This document shows, in pieces, positions 52,179 through 61,773 of a stretch of DNA of 64,000 bases. Both the position numbers and the translations under genes were made by a program. The stretch comes from Thermotogae bacterium (GTDB taxonomy: Bacteria; Thermotogota; Thermotogae; Petrotogales; Petrotogaceae), in NCBI GenBank assembly GCA_024233675.1, contig JACKPH010000001.1, positions 558,001 through 622,000 of the forward strand, given 5' to 3'. The first letter of the stretch is position 1. The number at the start of each line of letters is the position of its first letter. Below the pieces are notes generated by a model that searched no databases, was not told the origin of the DNA, and saw nothing but the letters and a program-made list of their open reading frames with translations.

Positions 52179-53215
52179 TCATCTGAAAAGTATTTTATTA
52201 AATATTCAGGTATTTTTTCGAGAGAAATTATCTTATCGACACCTCCCAGATTTATTGCTTCTCTGGGCATTCCGAAAACAACACATGATTTTTCATCCTG
52301 TGCAAGTGTGTGAGCACCTGCTTCTTTCATTTTTAAAAGACCTTCCGCACCGTCTTTACCCATTCCGGTAAGAATTACTCCTAAAGCATTTTTTCCTGCA
52401 TGTTTTGCTACGGAATAAAACATAACTTCAACCGAAGGTCTCTGATGAAAAACAGCAGGACCGTCTTTTACATTTACAAAATATCTTGCTCCGTCACGGT
52501 TTAGAACCAAATGAAAATTTCCGGGAGCAATAAGAGCCTTTCCCGGTCTCAGTAATTCCATATTTTCAGCTTCTTTTACTTCAAGTTTAGATTCCCGGTT
52601 TAAACTTTCTGAAAATGATTTTGTAAAATACTGCGGCATATGCTGTGTTATTATTATCGGAGGCATATCAGAAGGCAGTCTTTTAAGTATAAATCTCAGA
52701 GCTTCCGTACCTCCTGTTGAGGCACCTATTGCAATTATTTTATCTGTAGTTTTTATTACGGATTTTGAGTATTCCGGATTTTTTGTAATTATATCGTATG
52801 ATTTTATTTTATTTCTCTTTCTGAAATCATAATTTGCAGCAGCTTTTATTTTTTCAGTAAGCTGTTCTTTCATTAGATCCACTGAATAAGAACCCCCTGG
52901 TTTCTGAATGACATCTACGGCACCTAATTCAAAAGCTTTCATTGCATTTTCACTTTTTTCGGATGCTACGGAAGAATAAATTATTACAGGTATAGGATAA
53001 CTTTTCATAAGTTTTTCAAGAAAAGTAATTCCATCCATTCTCGGCATTTCTATATCAAGAATAATAACTTCCGGTTTGAGTTTAAGTATTTTATCTCTTC
53101 CGGAAAAAGGATCCGGAGCACTTCCTACAATTTCAATATCTTTATCTTTTGATAATTCTTCTGTAAGAACTTTTCTTACCATTGCAGAGTCATCTATAAT
53201 TAAAACTTTTATCAT
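52157..53215 (-). CDS. cheB: Chemotaxis methylesterase CheB
   Basis: The protein has 352 residues. Receiver: VLIIDDSAMVRK, ILDIEMPRMDGI. Methylesterase: ASTGGTEAL (catalytic Ser), QHMPQYFTKSF (His) and GMGKDGAEG (Asp). It demethylates or deamidates chemoreceptors. No CheR or receptor gene lies in this window. Last gene of the six-gene signalling run. Confidence 0.93.
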   Translation of the reverse strand: MIKVLIIDDSAMVRKVLTEELSKDKDIEIVGSAPDPFSGRDKILKLKPEVIILDIEMPRMDGITFLEKLMKSYPIPVIIYSSVASEKSENAMKAFELGAVDVIQKPGGSYSVDLMKEQLTEKIKAAANYDFRKRNKIKSYDIITKNPEYSKSVIKTTDKIIAIGASTGGTEALRFILKRLPSDMPPIIITQHMPQYFTKSFSESLNRESKLEVKEAENMELLRPGKALIAPGNFHLVLNRDGARYFVNVKDGPAVFHQRPSVEVMFYSVAKHAGKNALGVILTGMGKDGAEGLLKMKEAGAHTLAQDEKSCVVFGMPREAINLGGVDKIISLEKIPEYLIKYFSDEKNKNSF

Positions 53216-53268
53216 TTATATCACTCCGTTATTTTATAGTTTCAGCCCTGAATTCACCGGTGAAATTA

Positions 53269-54846
53269 TTAAAATAAATTTTTTTCCCTTTGTTTCCGCC
53301 TGTTTCTGTTATTTGCGGTTACAGGCTGTAATATTTTTTTTATATAAAGTGTCGGTATTATATATCTTTCATCAATTATTTCAAGTATTGTACCGTTCAT
53401 CGCAGCAAGATTTATAGGAATTTTAAGTATAAATGAACAGCCTTTGCCTATGGAATTAATTATCTGTATTTTCCCTCCGATTTTCGTCATTTCTGTTTTT
53501 ACAACATCCATTCCGACACCTCTTCCTGAAATACTGTTAACTTTTTCTACAGTTGAAAATCCGGGAAGATATATAAAATCAAGAATTTCTTCATCTGTAT
53601 AAGTTTTTTCCGATGATATGAGGTTTTTTTCCAGAGCTTTTTTATAAATTTTTTCAGTATCAAGACCTTTACCGTCATCGGTTACTTCTATATAAACATT
53701 TCCCCTGTTTGAGTAAGCTTTGAGAAAAACTTTACCTACAGCACTTTTCCCGAGTAAAAGCCTTGTTTCTTCGTCTTCTATTCCGTGGGAAATCGAATTT
53801 TTTATCATATGAAGTAGCGGATCAAGTATTTTTTCGGCAACGGCTTTATCTATTTCTGTTTCTTCTCCGGTAATTTCAAAATCAACTTTTTTGCTGAGAG
53901 TATTTATAGTATCACGTGCTATTCTGTTTATTTTCTGGAAAGTGGATTTGAGGGGAACCATCTGCATTGACATTGTTATGGTCTGTATATCTTTAGTAAG
54001 TTTTAGCATTCTTGAAAGGTTTATCATTGTACTGTGATTTTCCCGTACAAAGTTTTGAAATTCCTGATCTATTTGGGATTCAATAATCATAAGTTCACCG
54101 ACAAGGTTGAGAAGATTTTCTATTTTGGAAGATGATACTCTTATATAATCATCTATTGATATATTTTTTATAGGAGATTTTTCCTGTTTTCGTATAGCTG
54201 TAATTATATCCTGTGTATTTATTTTTTTATCTTCTAAAAGGATTTCACCTATTTTTTTATTTTTAAAATCGGGGTCTGTTTTTTGTTTTTCAAGTACGGA
54301 ATTCAGAGTTTCTTTTTCTACAACACCCATATCCTCAAGAATTTCACCTATTTTTTTGTCAGTTTCCGGTGAATTTTTTTCAGAATTATCTTCTTCGGGA
54401 TTTAAAAGAAATTTTTTTAATATTGCTATATGGTCTTTTGATACTTTCATAAAATCACCGTCAAAAAGCATATTTATGTTTTCTGTTATATTTTTTATTA
54501 TGTCAGATGATTTAAGAAAAAGATCTATAGCTTTTTTATTTACTGTGAATTCTTTTTTTCTTGCTTTGTCGAGTAAAGATTCCGTTTCATGTGAAATGTT
54601 AACAAGAAATGCAATATCAACAAACCCGGCAAGACCCTTTATTGTGTGAAAAGATCTGAATATACTGTTTATTATATTTTCGTTTTCTTTATCGGTTTCA
54701 AGTTCCAAAAGGCCTTTTTCTATATTTTCTATATGTTCTCTTGCTTCTACAACAAAATCTTCCCACATTTCCCTGTCAAAGTTTTCTTTTATTACAGGTT
54801 TGTCATCATCTATTATGGAATTTATTATGTTTTCTACTTCACTCAT
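53269..54846 (-). CDS. cheA: CheA-type histidine kinase, truncated CheW-like domain, with repeated helical-hairpin insert
   Basis: The protein has 525 residues. HPt domain at the N-terminus (FRSFHTIKGLAGF, phospho-His about 65). A middle insert (about 155-215) holds two KIGEILxxxxxV hairpins (KIGEILEDMGVVEKETL and KIGEILLEDKKINTQDI) similar to those found in some CheA and in type II secretion ATPases. P3 dimerisation and P4 ATPase (HMIKNSISHGIE, GRGVGMDVV) are intact. The P5 domain stops after about 35 residues (LEIIDERYIIPTLYIKKIL) and ends in a basic, unrelated tail. It would therefore not couple to CheW as usual. Confidence 0.85.
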   Translation of the reverse strand: MSEVENIINSIIDDDKPVIKENFDREMWEDFVVEAREHIENIEKGLLELETDKENENIINSIFRSFHTIKGLAGFVDIAFLVNISHETESLLDKARKKEFTVNKKAIDLFLKSSDIIKNITENINMLFDGDFMKVSKDHIAILKKFLLNPEEDNSEKNSPETDKKIGEILEDMGVVEKETLNSVLEKQKTDPDFKNKKIGEILLEDKKINTQDIITAIRKQEKSPIKNISIDDYIRVSSSKIENLLNLVGELMIIESQIDQEFQNFVRENHSTMINLSRMLKLTKDIQTITMSMQMVPLKSTFQKINRIARDTINTLSKKVDFEITGEETEIDKAVAEKILDPLLHMIKNSISHGIEDEETRLLLGKSAVGKVFLKAYSNRGNVYIEVTDDGKGLDTEKIYKKALEKNLISSEKTYTDEEILDFIYLPGFSTVEKVNSISGRGVGMDVVKTEMTKIGGKIQIINSIGKGCSFILKIPINLAAMNGTILEIIDERYIIPTLYIKKILQPVTANNRNRRKQREKNLF

Positions 54847-54860
54847 AGAAACACCCCTTT

Positions 54861-55232
54861 TTATAAAAGAGTAAGTAACCGTAATTTTTTAAGAAGTACC
54901 TCATCCTTAAACGGTTTTTGTATAAAGTGTTTTATTCCTATTTCTTTTGCTGTATTCAGAAGAGTTTCATCGCCCATAGCGGAAAGCATTAATACTTTAA
55001 AGTTTTTATTTTTTTCGAATATGTGTTTTGCTGTTTCTATTCCGTCCATAACGGGCATTGTAACATCAAGAGTTACTATGTCCGGATGTTGTTCTTCTAT
55101 AAGTTTCAGACCCTCAAGACCGTTTCTTGCATGGCCTACAATTTCAAATTCTGAATCTTTCAGAGCTTTTGATACTGATTTGTATATAAAAGGAGAATCA
55201 TCTATTACTAATAATTTCGGCATTTTTTTCAC
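54861..55232 (-). CDS. cheY: CheY-like response regulator
   Basis: The protein has 123 residues, a single receiver domain: VIDDSPFIYK, phospho-acceptor VTLDVTMPVMDG, LMLSAMGD and IQKPF. GGGGTG precedes the ATG. It lies between cheA and a second receiver; its output is unknown (flagellar, pilus or other). Confidence 0.88.
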   Translation of the reverse strand: MKKMPKLLVIDDSPFIYKSVSKALKDSEFEIVGHARNGLEGLKLIEEQHPDIVTLDVTMPVMDGIETAKHIFEKNKNFKVLMLSAMGDETLLNTAKEIGIKHFIQKPFKDEVLLKKLRLLTLL

Positions 55233-55235
55233 CCC

Positions 55236-55640
55236 TTAGAGAGAATTTTTAAAAGTTGTTTTCCATCTTATTATTTTTTCTATATTTGTATCTATTATTG
55301 ATTTTAAAGTATCAAAATCAAAAGGTTTTGTAAGATAGTCATCAGCCCCGAATTCCAATGCATTAAGAACTTTGTCAAGAGTGGAATTTCCTGTTATAAT
55401 TATTACCTGAATAAGTTTGTTCATTTCTTTTACTTTTTTAAGAAGATCAAAAGGATCCATTCCCGGCATTACTATATCCAGAAGTATAAAATGATAAACA
55501 TTGTTTTCAATTTTTTCCAGGGCTGCATTTGCATTTTCTGCTGTATCTATTTCCAGATCAGTATATTCAGATTCGAAATATTCTTTTAAAACTTCTCTTA
55601 TTCCTGCCTCATCATCAACAATCAAAACTTTTAATTTCAC
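55236..55640 (-). CDS. Response regulator, single receiver domain
   Basis: The protein has 134 residues; GTG start behind GGAGG, overlapping the kinase stop as GTGA. Receiver motifs: LIVDDEAGIREVL, ILLDIVMPGMDP, IIITGNS, LTKPFDFDTL. It is probably phosphorylated by the kinase encoded just upstream. No output domain, so it acts by protein contact or as a phosphate sink. Confidence 0.88.
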   Translation of the reverse strand: MKLKVLIVDDEAGIREVLKEYFESEYTDLEIDTAENANAALEKIENNVYHFILLDIVMPGMDPFDLLKKVKEMNKLIQVIIITGNSTLDKVLNALEFGADDYLTKPFDFDTLKSIIDTNIEKIIRWKTTFKNSL

Positions 55641-57025
55641 TGTATTACCTCCTGTTTTCTCGGAACCAAAAGTGTAAATGTTGTTCCGCTCTTTTCTCTT
55701 GAAATAACAGAAACTTTTATATTATGAGAAGAACAAATAGTACTTACGAAAAAAAGTCCGTATCCTAGTCCTGAACGTGCTTTTGTGGTGTAAAACGGCT
55801 TAAAAATATTTTTTAAAACTTCTTCTCTCATACCTTCTCCGTTATCTGAAACTTTTATTACAACTTTATCTTTATAATCAAATGATTTTATTCTTATAAT
55901 GCCTTCCTGACTGTAAGATTTATTTATTGCATCCATACTGTTTGAAATTAAATTTATAAAAACAAGTACAAGTTTGTTGAAGTCACCTTCTATTGTGAAG
56001 TCTTTTAACTGATGTTCTATCTCTATTTTGAGGTTGGTCGGTTTTTTTGGAAGTATAAAATCTGCGGCAGTTTTTATTAATTTTTTTATACTGAATTCAG
56101 ATATGTTTTTTTCCTGTTTTAAAGCACCTCTGAAAATCTCTGTTATCTCTTTTATACGCGACAGGGACATTTTTATTTTCTGAAGTTTTTCCGTATTTTC
56201 TTCTTTTTTTATCAGCATATCTGTCTGGAGCATTGCCACGGTAAGAGGATTATTTATTTCATGAAGCATTCCTACCATCATCTGCCCTGCCATGGAAAAT
56301 TTTTCGGAATCAAAAAGCTGTGTATCATATAATTTTGATTTTTCAAATTCTTCGTAAAAATCGACGTATAATTTTATAAAATTTATAAATGTAAGAATTA
56401 TCATTTTCATTTCTATGGTGATATTTTCTTTTGTCATATAAAAAATATTTATATCATGACCTTCATGTGTTATTGTAAGCGGAAAAATTTCTTCTGTATC
56501 CCTGAAATTCCCGTAAATATATTTTTCTCCGGAATATTCTATTTTTAGATATTCAACTATCTGAAGATTTGTTATTCTTTTGGATATTTCCTGAACAAAA
56601 ACCCAGGGTTCTTTTTTCTGAAGAAGCATGTATTCGAAAGTGTTAAATAATTCTTTTCTTAAATCATTTGCTTTGTTTAAGTTTTTTATATCGTCATCAA
56701 AAAATTTTTTTCTTATTATTTCAGGTGTTTTTTGTATAAATTCCAGAAGTGTGGTGTTTTTTTCTATCGGAATTATATTTATGTCATAATATGATTCTTT
56801 ATTTTTTATAAGGTTACGTTTGCTTTTGCTTTTCAAAGACAGCAGATATTTTTTTTCGACAGCATCTTTGAAAACATAATGAATATCTTCGTTAAGAATA
56901 TCAAAGATATTATCCTTTTCTTCAAATGTTTTTTTAAAGGAATGATTGGAATCTATAATATTACCGTTATTATTTATAAGACATAAACTTATTGATAATC
57001 TGTCAGTAACATCGTTAATCACCAT
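55637..57025 (-). CDS. Cytoplasmic PAS histidine kinase
   Basis: The protein has 462 residues. N-terminal PAS-like domain (to about 100), a middle sensory region, H-box MLHEINNPLTVAML (about residue 215-255) and a HATPase domain with NLISNSMDAINKS, VSDNGEGMREE and SGLGYGLFFV. No membrane helix, so it senses something internal or binds a partner. Its start overlaps the CheX-like gene by 11 nt and its stop overlaps the next receiver. Confidence 0.88.
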   Translation of the reverse strand: MVINDVTDRLSISLCLINNNGNIIDSNHSFKKTFEEKDNIFDILNEDIHYVFKDAVEKKYLLSLKSKSKRNLIKNKESYYDINIIPIEKNTTLLEFIQKTPEIIRKKFFDDDIKNLNKANDLRKELFNTFEYMLLQKKEPWVFVQEISKRITNLQIVEYLKIEYSGEKYIYGNFRDTEEIFPLTITHEGHDINIFYMTKENITIEMKMIILTFINFIKLYVDFYEEFEKSKLYDTQLFDSEKFSMAGQMMVGMLHEINNPLTVAMLQTDMLIKKEENTEKLQKIKMSLSRIKEITEIFRGALKQEKNISEFSIKKLIKTAADFILPKKPTNLKIEIEHQLKDFTIEGDFNKLVLVFINLISNSMDAINKSYSQEGIIRIKSFDYKDKVVIKVSDNGEGMREEVLKNIFKPFYTTKARSGLGYGLFFVSTICSSHNIKVSVISREKSGTTFTLLVPRKQEVIQ

Positions 57026-57416
57026 ATATTTCCTCCAGACGTTTTTTTAAAAAGTTAAAAGTATCCGTACTCAGAGCACATATAAGATCGCCGTGTGCCG
57101 AAATATCTTTGGTATCAAATGAAACACCCGTTATGAAATAATTCATCGTATCGTTTTCTATATCATTATTTTCTATGAGTACAGGAGTTTCGTAATTAAA
57201 CTGAGTGTTTAAAAAAGTGCTTATTGTAGACATAATATTTCCTATTTCGAGAAAAGAATCTATAATTTCATAATAATCAATACTTTTTGAATGTTCTGAA
57301 TTTATCATTTCCAGCGTAGCCAGAAGTTTTATTAATTCATCATCATACATATTAAGATAAAAATATGAAGAAAAATTTTTACTGGTTTTTCTGACTGTTG
57401 TTTCTGTGGTATTCAT
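57015..57416 (-). CDS. CheX/CheC-like phosphatase
   Basis: The frame has 133 residues. The CheX-type helix SFLEIGNIMSTISTFLN carries the E-x-x-N pair used to dephosphorylate CheY, followed by the beta strands ETPVLIENND and YFITGVSFDT. The true start is uncertain: the ATG at 57416 overlaps the divergent nucleotidase, and an internal ATG at 57350 (MYDDELIKLL) would give 111 residues. Neither has a GGAGG. First gene of the cluster, likely opposing CheA by CheY dephosphorylation. Confidence 0.6.
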   Translation of the reverse strand: MNTTETTVRKTSKNFSSYFYLNMYDDELIKLLATLEMINSEHSKSIDYYEIIDSFLEIGNIMSTISTFLNTQFNYETPVLIENNDIENDTMNYFITGVSFDTKDISAHGDLICALSTDTFNFLKKRLEEIYGD

Positions 57417-59136
57417 TTTTGCCGAAACAAAAAATTTTGTAGTTTTACAGACAAGCGATCTGCACGGTAATATTTTTCCTGTTGATTACGCAAGCGGTAA
57501 TTATTCAAATGTAGGACTCGGAAAACTTGCACAGCTTATAATGAATGAGAAAAAAAGCAATGATACATTACTTATTGATTCGGGAGATCTTATACAGGGA
57601 ACACCTCTTGAATATTATCATGCAAGAATAGAAAACGATCCTGAAGACCCTATGATGAAAGTCATGAACTATCTTGGGTATGATGTAGGTCTTGTAGGAA
57701 ATCATGAATTTAATTACGGACCGGAAATTCTTAATAAAGCTATTGCTGAGGCAGAATTTCCTGTTCTCGGTGCCAATATAGTTTTTAAAGGTACTGATAT
57801 TCCTTATTTTAAAGCTTATGAAATTTTTGAAAAAGACGGTATAAAAATTGCTGTTTTAGGACTGACAACAAAATATATACCGAATTGGGAAGATGCAAAA
57901 AATATAGCTGATTTTGAATTTCTTGATCCTGTTGAAACCGCCGGAAAATATATACCTGAATTAAGAGCGGAAGCAGACATACTTATAGTTTCATATCATG
58001 GAGGATTTGAAAAAGATCTTAAAACAGGTCAGCCGACAGAAGAATTAACCGGTGAAAATCAGGGATATGAAATTCTGACAAAATTTCCCGAAATAGATAT
58101 AATGCTCACAGGACATCAGCACAGAACAATTTCCGAAATGTTCGGTGATACAGCTGTTGTTCAGCCTTCAAACTGGGGAAAATATTTATCAAAAATAACA
58201 GTTACTCTTGATAATCAATCCGGTAAATGGAAAATAACAGGCAAAAAACCTGAATTAATACCTGTTGACAGTTCCGTAAAAGAAGATAAGACAGTTCTTT
58301 CAATGGTTCAGGATTATGAGGATAAAGTTCAGAAATGGCTTGATATACCTGTAGGAAAATCAGAGGGCGATTTCTATGTTTACGATCCTCTTGAAACAAG
58401 AATGAAAGATAATGCTCTTATTGAATTTGTTAACAGAGTACAGATGAAATATACAGGAGCTGATATTTCTTCAACTGCTCTTTTCAGTGACAGTGTAAAA
58501 GGATGGAAATCCGGTGAAATAACTCTCAGAGATATAAACGGAGTATATATTTATGCTAATACGCTTAAAGTAATAGAAGTGACCGGTCAGGATATAAAAG
58601 ACGCAATTGAAAGGACAGCAACATATTTTACTTATAAAAACAAAGAAATAGAAGTTAATGATTCATGGATTAATCCGAAGCCACAGCAGTATAATTATGA
58701 TATGTGGGAAGGAATAGACTATGTAATAGATCCTGAAAATCCTGAGGGACAGAGAGTTGTCGGACTTTATTATAAGGGAAAACCTCTTGATATGAAAGAA
58801 AAATATCAGATAGTTCTTAACAATTACAGAGCGGGCGGCGGCGGAAACTATAATATGTTTAAAGGCAAGCCTGTTGTTAAAGAAGTTATGGTTGAAGTTT
58901 CTGAACTTATGTCAGATTATATATTAAATGTTAAAAATGTAAATGCAGAAACTGATAAAAACTGGTTTGTAGGATTAAAAGATACATATAAAGTTGAGAA
59001 AGGCGATACTCTTTATAAAATAGCTTCAAAATACGGAATAAAAACATATGAAATTGCCGGATGGAATAATATTAAAAATGAGAATGTTTTAAAAACCGGA
59101 GAAATTCTCACAATTTATAAACCTTATGTTAAATAA
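57406..59136 (+). CDS. Secreted 5'-nucleotidase family metallophosphatase with LysM; start likely frameshifted
   Basis: About 576 residues in this frame. Metallophosphoesterase motifs LQTSDLHGNIFP, LIDSGDLIQGT, GLVGNHEFNYGP and LTGHQHRTI; then the 5'-nucleotidase C-terminal domain (about 310-500), then LysM (VEKGDTLYKIASKYGIKTYE, about 530-575) for cell-wall binding. It releases phosphate or nucleosides outside the cell. GTG 57406 has no ribosome site and cuts a signal peptide in half: upstream, ATG 57365 would give MKKNFLLVFLTVVSVVFIFA if the T5 run had six. So a one-base shift separates start and body. Confidence 0.85.
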   Translation: MVFIFAETKNFVVLQTSDLHGNIFPVDYASGNYSNVGLGKLAQLIMNEKKSNDTLLIDSGDLIQGTPLEYYHARIENDPEDPMMKVMNYLGYDVGLVGNHEFNYGPEILNKAIAEAEFPVLGANIVFKGTDIPYFKAYEIFEKDGIKIAVLGLTTKYIPNWEDAKNIADFEFLDPVETAGKYIPELRAEADILIVSYHGGFEKDLKTGQPTEELTGENQGYEILTKFPEIDIMLTGHQHRTISEMFGDTAVVQPSNWGKYLSKITVTLDNQSGKWKITGKKPELIPVDSSVKEDKTVLSMVQDYEDKVQKWLDIPVGKSEGDFYVYDPLETRMKDNALIEFVNRVQMKYTGADISSTALFSDSVKGWKSGEITLRDINGVYIYANTLKVIEVTGQDIKDAIERTATYFTYKNKEIEVNDSWINPKPQQYNYDMWEGIDYVIDPENPEGQRVVGLYYKGKPLDMKEKYQIVLNNYRAGGGGNYNMFKGKPVVKEVMVEVSELMSDYILNVKNVNAETDKNWFVGLKDTYKVEKGDTLYKIASKYGIKTYEIAGWNNIKNENVLKTGEILTIYKPYVK

Positions 59137-59140
59137 TTAA

Positions 59141-59180
59141 AAAATAAACTGCCCTGCTAACCTGCGGGGCAGTTTATTTT
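59141..59180 (+). terminator. Terminator after the 5'-nucleotidase gene
   Basis: Fourteen-bp stem (59141-59154 and 59167-59180) with a 12-nt loop, ending in TTTATTTTATTT. Confidence 0.85.
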
Positions 59181-59229
59181 ATTTAGAAAAACTGTTATAA
59201 TAAGAAAAAAACTCATAAGAGGTGTTTTT

Positions 59230-59892
59230 ATGAAAATTCTTGTAATAGATGATGAAGAAAGCATTCTTGATCTTATAAGAATGAATCTTATACTTGAGAA
59301 TTATGAAGTTGTAACTGCAACAGACGGCAAATCCGGAATGGCAATACTAAAAAAAGAAAAACCTGATTTTATAATTCTTGACATAATGCTTCCGGATATT
59401 GACGGATTTTCTGTTTTACAGGAAATAAGAAATACCGACAGGGATATACCTGTTATAATGCTTACTGCGAAAAATCAGATAAATGATAAACTCACAGGAC
59501 TTCATCTCGGTGCCGATGATTATATTACAAAACCATTTGACAGCAGAGAAGTTATTCTGAGAATAAAAGCAATTGAAAAGAGAATGGACAGATCAGAAAG
59601 TTCATCGGAAACTCCGGATTTTATAAAAATAGATGTATCCGGAAGAAGAGTTTTTATAGACGGGGAAGAAAAATATTTTACAAAAAAAGAATTTGAAATA
59701 ATAAATCTTTTTGCGAAAAATCCAAACATAGTTTTTTCACGTGATGCACTTTTGGAAAAAATATGGGGATACGATGTACCTATTGATACAAGAGCGGTTG
59801 ATATGCTTATACAGAGAGTAAGAAAAAAAATGGGAATTCACGGCGAAAAAATAATAAGTCTTTACGGTATAGGATATAAATTTGAGGTATGA
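59230..59892 (+). CDS. OmpR/PhoB family response regulator
   Basis: The protein has 220 residues. Receiver with VIDDEESILDL, IILDIMLPDIDGF, MLTAKN and YITKPF; C-terminal winged helix with FSRDALLEKIWGYDVP, DTRAVDMLIQRVRKKMG and LYGIGYKFEV. GAGGTG lies 5 nt before the ATG. Partner of the kinase that begins directly after it. Confidence 0.93.
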   Translation: MKILVIDDEESILDLIRMNLILENYEVVTATDGKSGMAILKKEKPDFIILDIMLPDIDGFSVLQEIRNTDRDIPVIMLTAKNQINDKLTGLHLGADDYITKPFDSREVILRIKAIEKRMDRSESSSETPDFIKIDVSGRRVFIDGEEKYFTKKEFEIINLFAKNPNIVFSRDALLEKIWGYDVPIDTRAVDMLIQRVRKKMGIHGEKIISLYGIGYKFEV

Positions 59893-59893
59893 T

Positions 59894-61306
59894 ATGAAAA
59901 TTACGCTTAGATATAAATTAATTCTTCAGAATATTATGATATTTTTTCTTGTTTTTCTTGTTATATATTTTGTCATGATAAATACTCTTTATAAGAGTGT
60001 TATAGCAAAATCCGTAGATTTCGTCAGTAAAAGTGTTTCCGAATATAAATATTATATAGATGAAATTTTTAAGGATTTTGACGGAGATAATATATACAGT
60101 TTTCTCAAAGAAAAAAGTCCTATAATAAGTGAGTATATGCATTCAAAACTCGGAATACAGATTGAAATATACGACAGCAGAAAAGAGCTTATGAGTCAGA
60201 CATCACCGTATAACAAATATTATGTCTATCAGGATATTTATTATTCATTAAACGGTAAAATAACATATATAATAAAAAATGAAAATGAGGGGAAACTTCT
60301 TTTTTTTGCATCGCCTGTATATTATGATAATGAAGTAATAGGTACAGTAAGATATATATATCCTATGGATTCGGAATTTTCAATAATAAGAAATAACAAT
60401 ATAATTTTTATACTTATGGGAATTTTTTCTGTTTTCTCTGTTTTTATAATGAGCTATATAGTATCATTCGGTATTCTTAATCCGCTGAAAAAACTGAAAA
60501 CTGAAGCGGAAAAAATTTCTGACGGAAATTTTAATTCCGAAATATATATAAATACAGGAGATGAAATAGAAGAACTAACAAAATCCTTTAATAAAATGTC
60601 CGAAAATATAAATATATACGTTGAAAATCTTAAAAATGAAAAAGACAAACAAAAACGTTTTGTCGATAATATAGCTCACGAACTTAAAACACCTTTAACT
60701 TCTATAATAGGATATTCTGAAATACTCCCCAAACTCAGTGATGAAAAAGATATAAAAAAATCACTTGATTATATAAATAATCAGGGAAAAAGACTTTTAA
60801 ACCTTGTTGAGGAAATGCTTTATATTTCAAAGTTAAATCAGAATTCAATAGAAGTAAAACCTAAAATGAACAATATAAATACTATTCTGGGTGATGCACT
60901 TGAAACCTTAAAACCAAGACTTGATAAATTTTTTATAAAAATATACAACAATATTGATGATATTTATGTTTACTGTGATTACGAAAAAACCTATGAATGT
61001 TTTCTGAATATAATAGATAATTCAATAAAACACAGCGGCTGCAGCATAATATCTTTTAAGCGGTATTCATACGGAAAAGATATTTTAATAAGTATAACAG
61101 ATAACGGAATAGGTATAGAAAGCGGAGATATAGAAAAAATATTCGAACCTTTTTATTCATGTTCAAACGGAAGAAAAAGCACAGGACTCGGTCTGGGAAT
61201 AGTAAAGGACATAATGAAAAAACAAAACGGAAGTATAAAAGCAGAAAGTAAAAAGAATTTTTATACGAAAATTATTTTAAAATTTTCCGGTAGTGATAAT
61301 ATATGA
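59894..61306 (+). CDS. Membrane sensor histidine kinase
   Basis: The start is ATG 59894 with GAGG 6 nt upstream. About 470 residues: transmembrane helix (about 12-30), extracellular sensor domain (about 30-160), second helix (about 165-190), HAMP, H-box NIAHELKTPLTSIIGY, HATPase with NIIDNSIKHSG, ITDNGIGIES and STGLGLGIV. Cognate of the preceding regulator; the signal is unknown. Overlaps the next gene by 4 nt. Confidence 0.92.
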   Translation: MKITLRYKLILQNIMIFFLVFLVIYFVMINTLYKSVIAKSVDFVSKSVSEYKYYIDEIFKDFDGDNIYSFLKEKSPIISEYMHSKLGIQIEIYDSRKELMSQTSPYNKYYVYQDIYYSLNGKITYIIKNENEGKLLFFASPVYYDNEVIGTVRYIYPMDSEFSIIRNNNIIFILMGIFSVFSVFIMSYIVSFGILNPLKKLKTEAEKISDGNFNSEIYINTGDEIEELTKSFNKMSENINIYVENLKNEKDKQKRFVDNIAHELKTPLTSIIGYSEILPKLSDEKDIKKSLDYINNQGKRLLNLVEEMLYISKLNQNSIEVKPKMNNINTILGDALETLKPRLDKFFIKIYNNIDDIYVYCDYEKTYECFLNIIDNSIKHSGCSIISFKRYSYGKDILISITDNGIGIESGDIEKIFEPFYSCSNGRKSTGLGLGIVKDIMKKQNGSIKAESKKNFYTKIILKFSGSDNI

Positions 61307-61770
61307 AAAAATTAAAACTTTTATTTTTTATAATAATTTATTTTTCTATTATATCTTTTGTAATTTACATAGGATTAAAAGGAATTATGGAATGGTACGA
61401 CAGACCTTATTTTATAGAAAAAACACAGGATGAGAAGGAAAAAAATATTATTCTGGAAGAAATACCGTATAAAATAGTATTTTATTACAGAGGAGAAAGT
61501 GTTGAAATAAAAGATTCACAGTATATAATATCAGTCTGGAATAAAATAAAAGAAATACCCTATTATACACAGACAACTGTTGAAGATATTTCTAATTCCT
61601 CAATAAAAGGAAAATTTGTTTTTATAAACAATGAATATAAAAATTTCACCGTTGATAACGACCTGAAAATTGAAAATTATTATTACGGAAAAGAAAACAG
61701 TGATTTTATATTGAAATTCAGGGAACAGCTTATAAATTACTATAAAATGAGTGGTTTTACATCAAAATAA
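61303..61770 (+). CDS. Small membrane-anchored protein of unknown function in a two-component operon
   Basis: The protein has 155 residues. One N-terminal helix (LKLLFFIIIYFSIISFVIYI) anchors an extracytoplasmic domain of about 120 residues with beta strands (KIVFYYRGESVEIKDS, SIKGKFVFINNEYKNF). I do not recognise the family. Its ATGA overlap with the kinase gene suggests it modulates or reports to that kinase. Confidence 0.7.
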   Translation: MKKLKLLFFIIIYFSIISFVIYIGLKGIMEWYDRPYFIEKTQDEKEKNIILEEIPYKIVFYYRGESVEIKDSQYIISVWNKIKEIPYYTQTTVEDISNSSIKGKFVFINNEYKNFTVDNDLKIENYYYGKENSDFILKFREQLINYYKMSGFTSK

Positions 61771-61773
61771 ATG

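Noticed and set aside
53216..53300. A frameshift as the reason for the short CheA C-terminus (an alternative frame reads PQITETGGNKGKK...)
   Set aside because: Even in the alternative frame only about 30 residues remain before cheB, far too few for a CheW-like domain, so a single indel cannot explain the truncation.
54646..55239. A 197-residue plus-strand reading frame
   Set aside because: It lies antisense to the start of cheA and all of cheY, whose motifs are clear; no ribosome site and a composition typical of a reverse-strand shadow.
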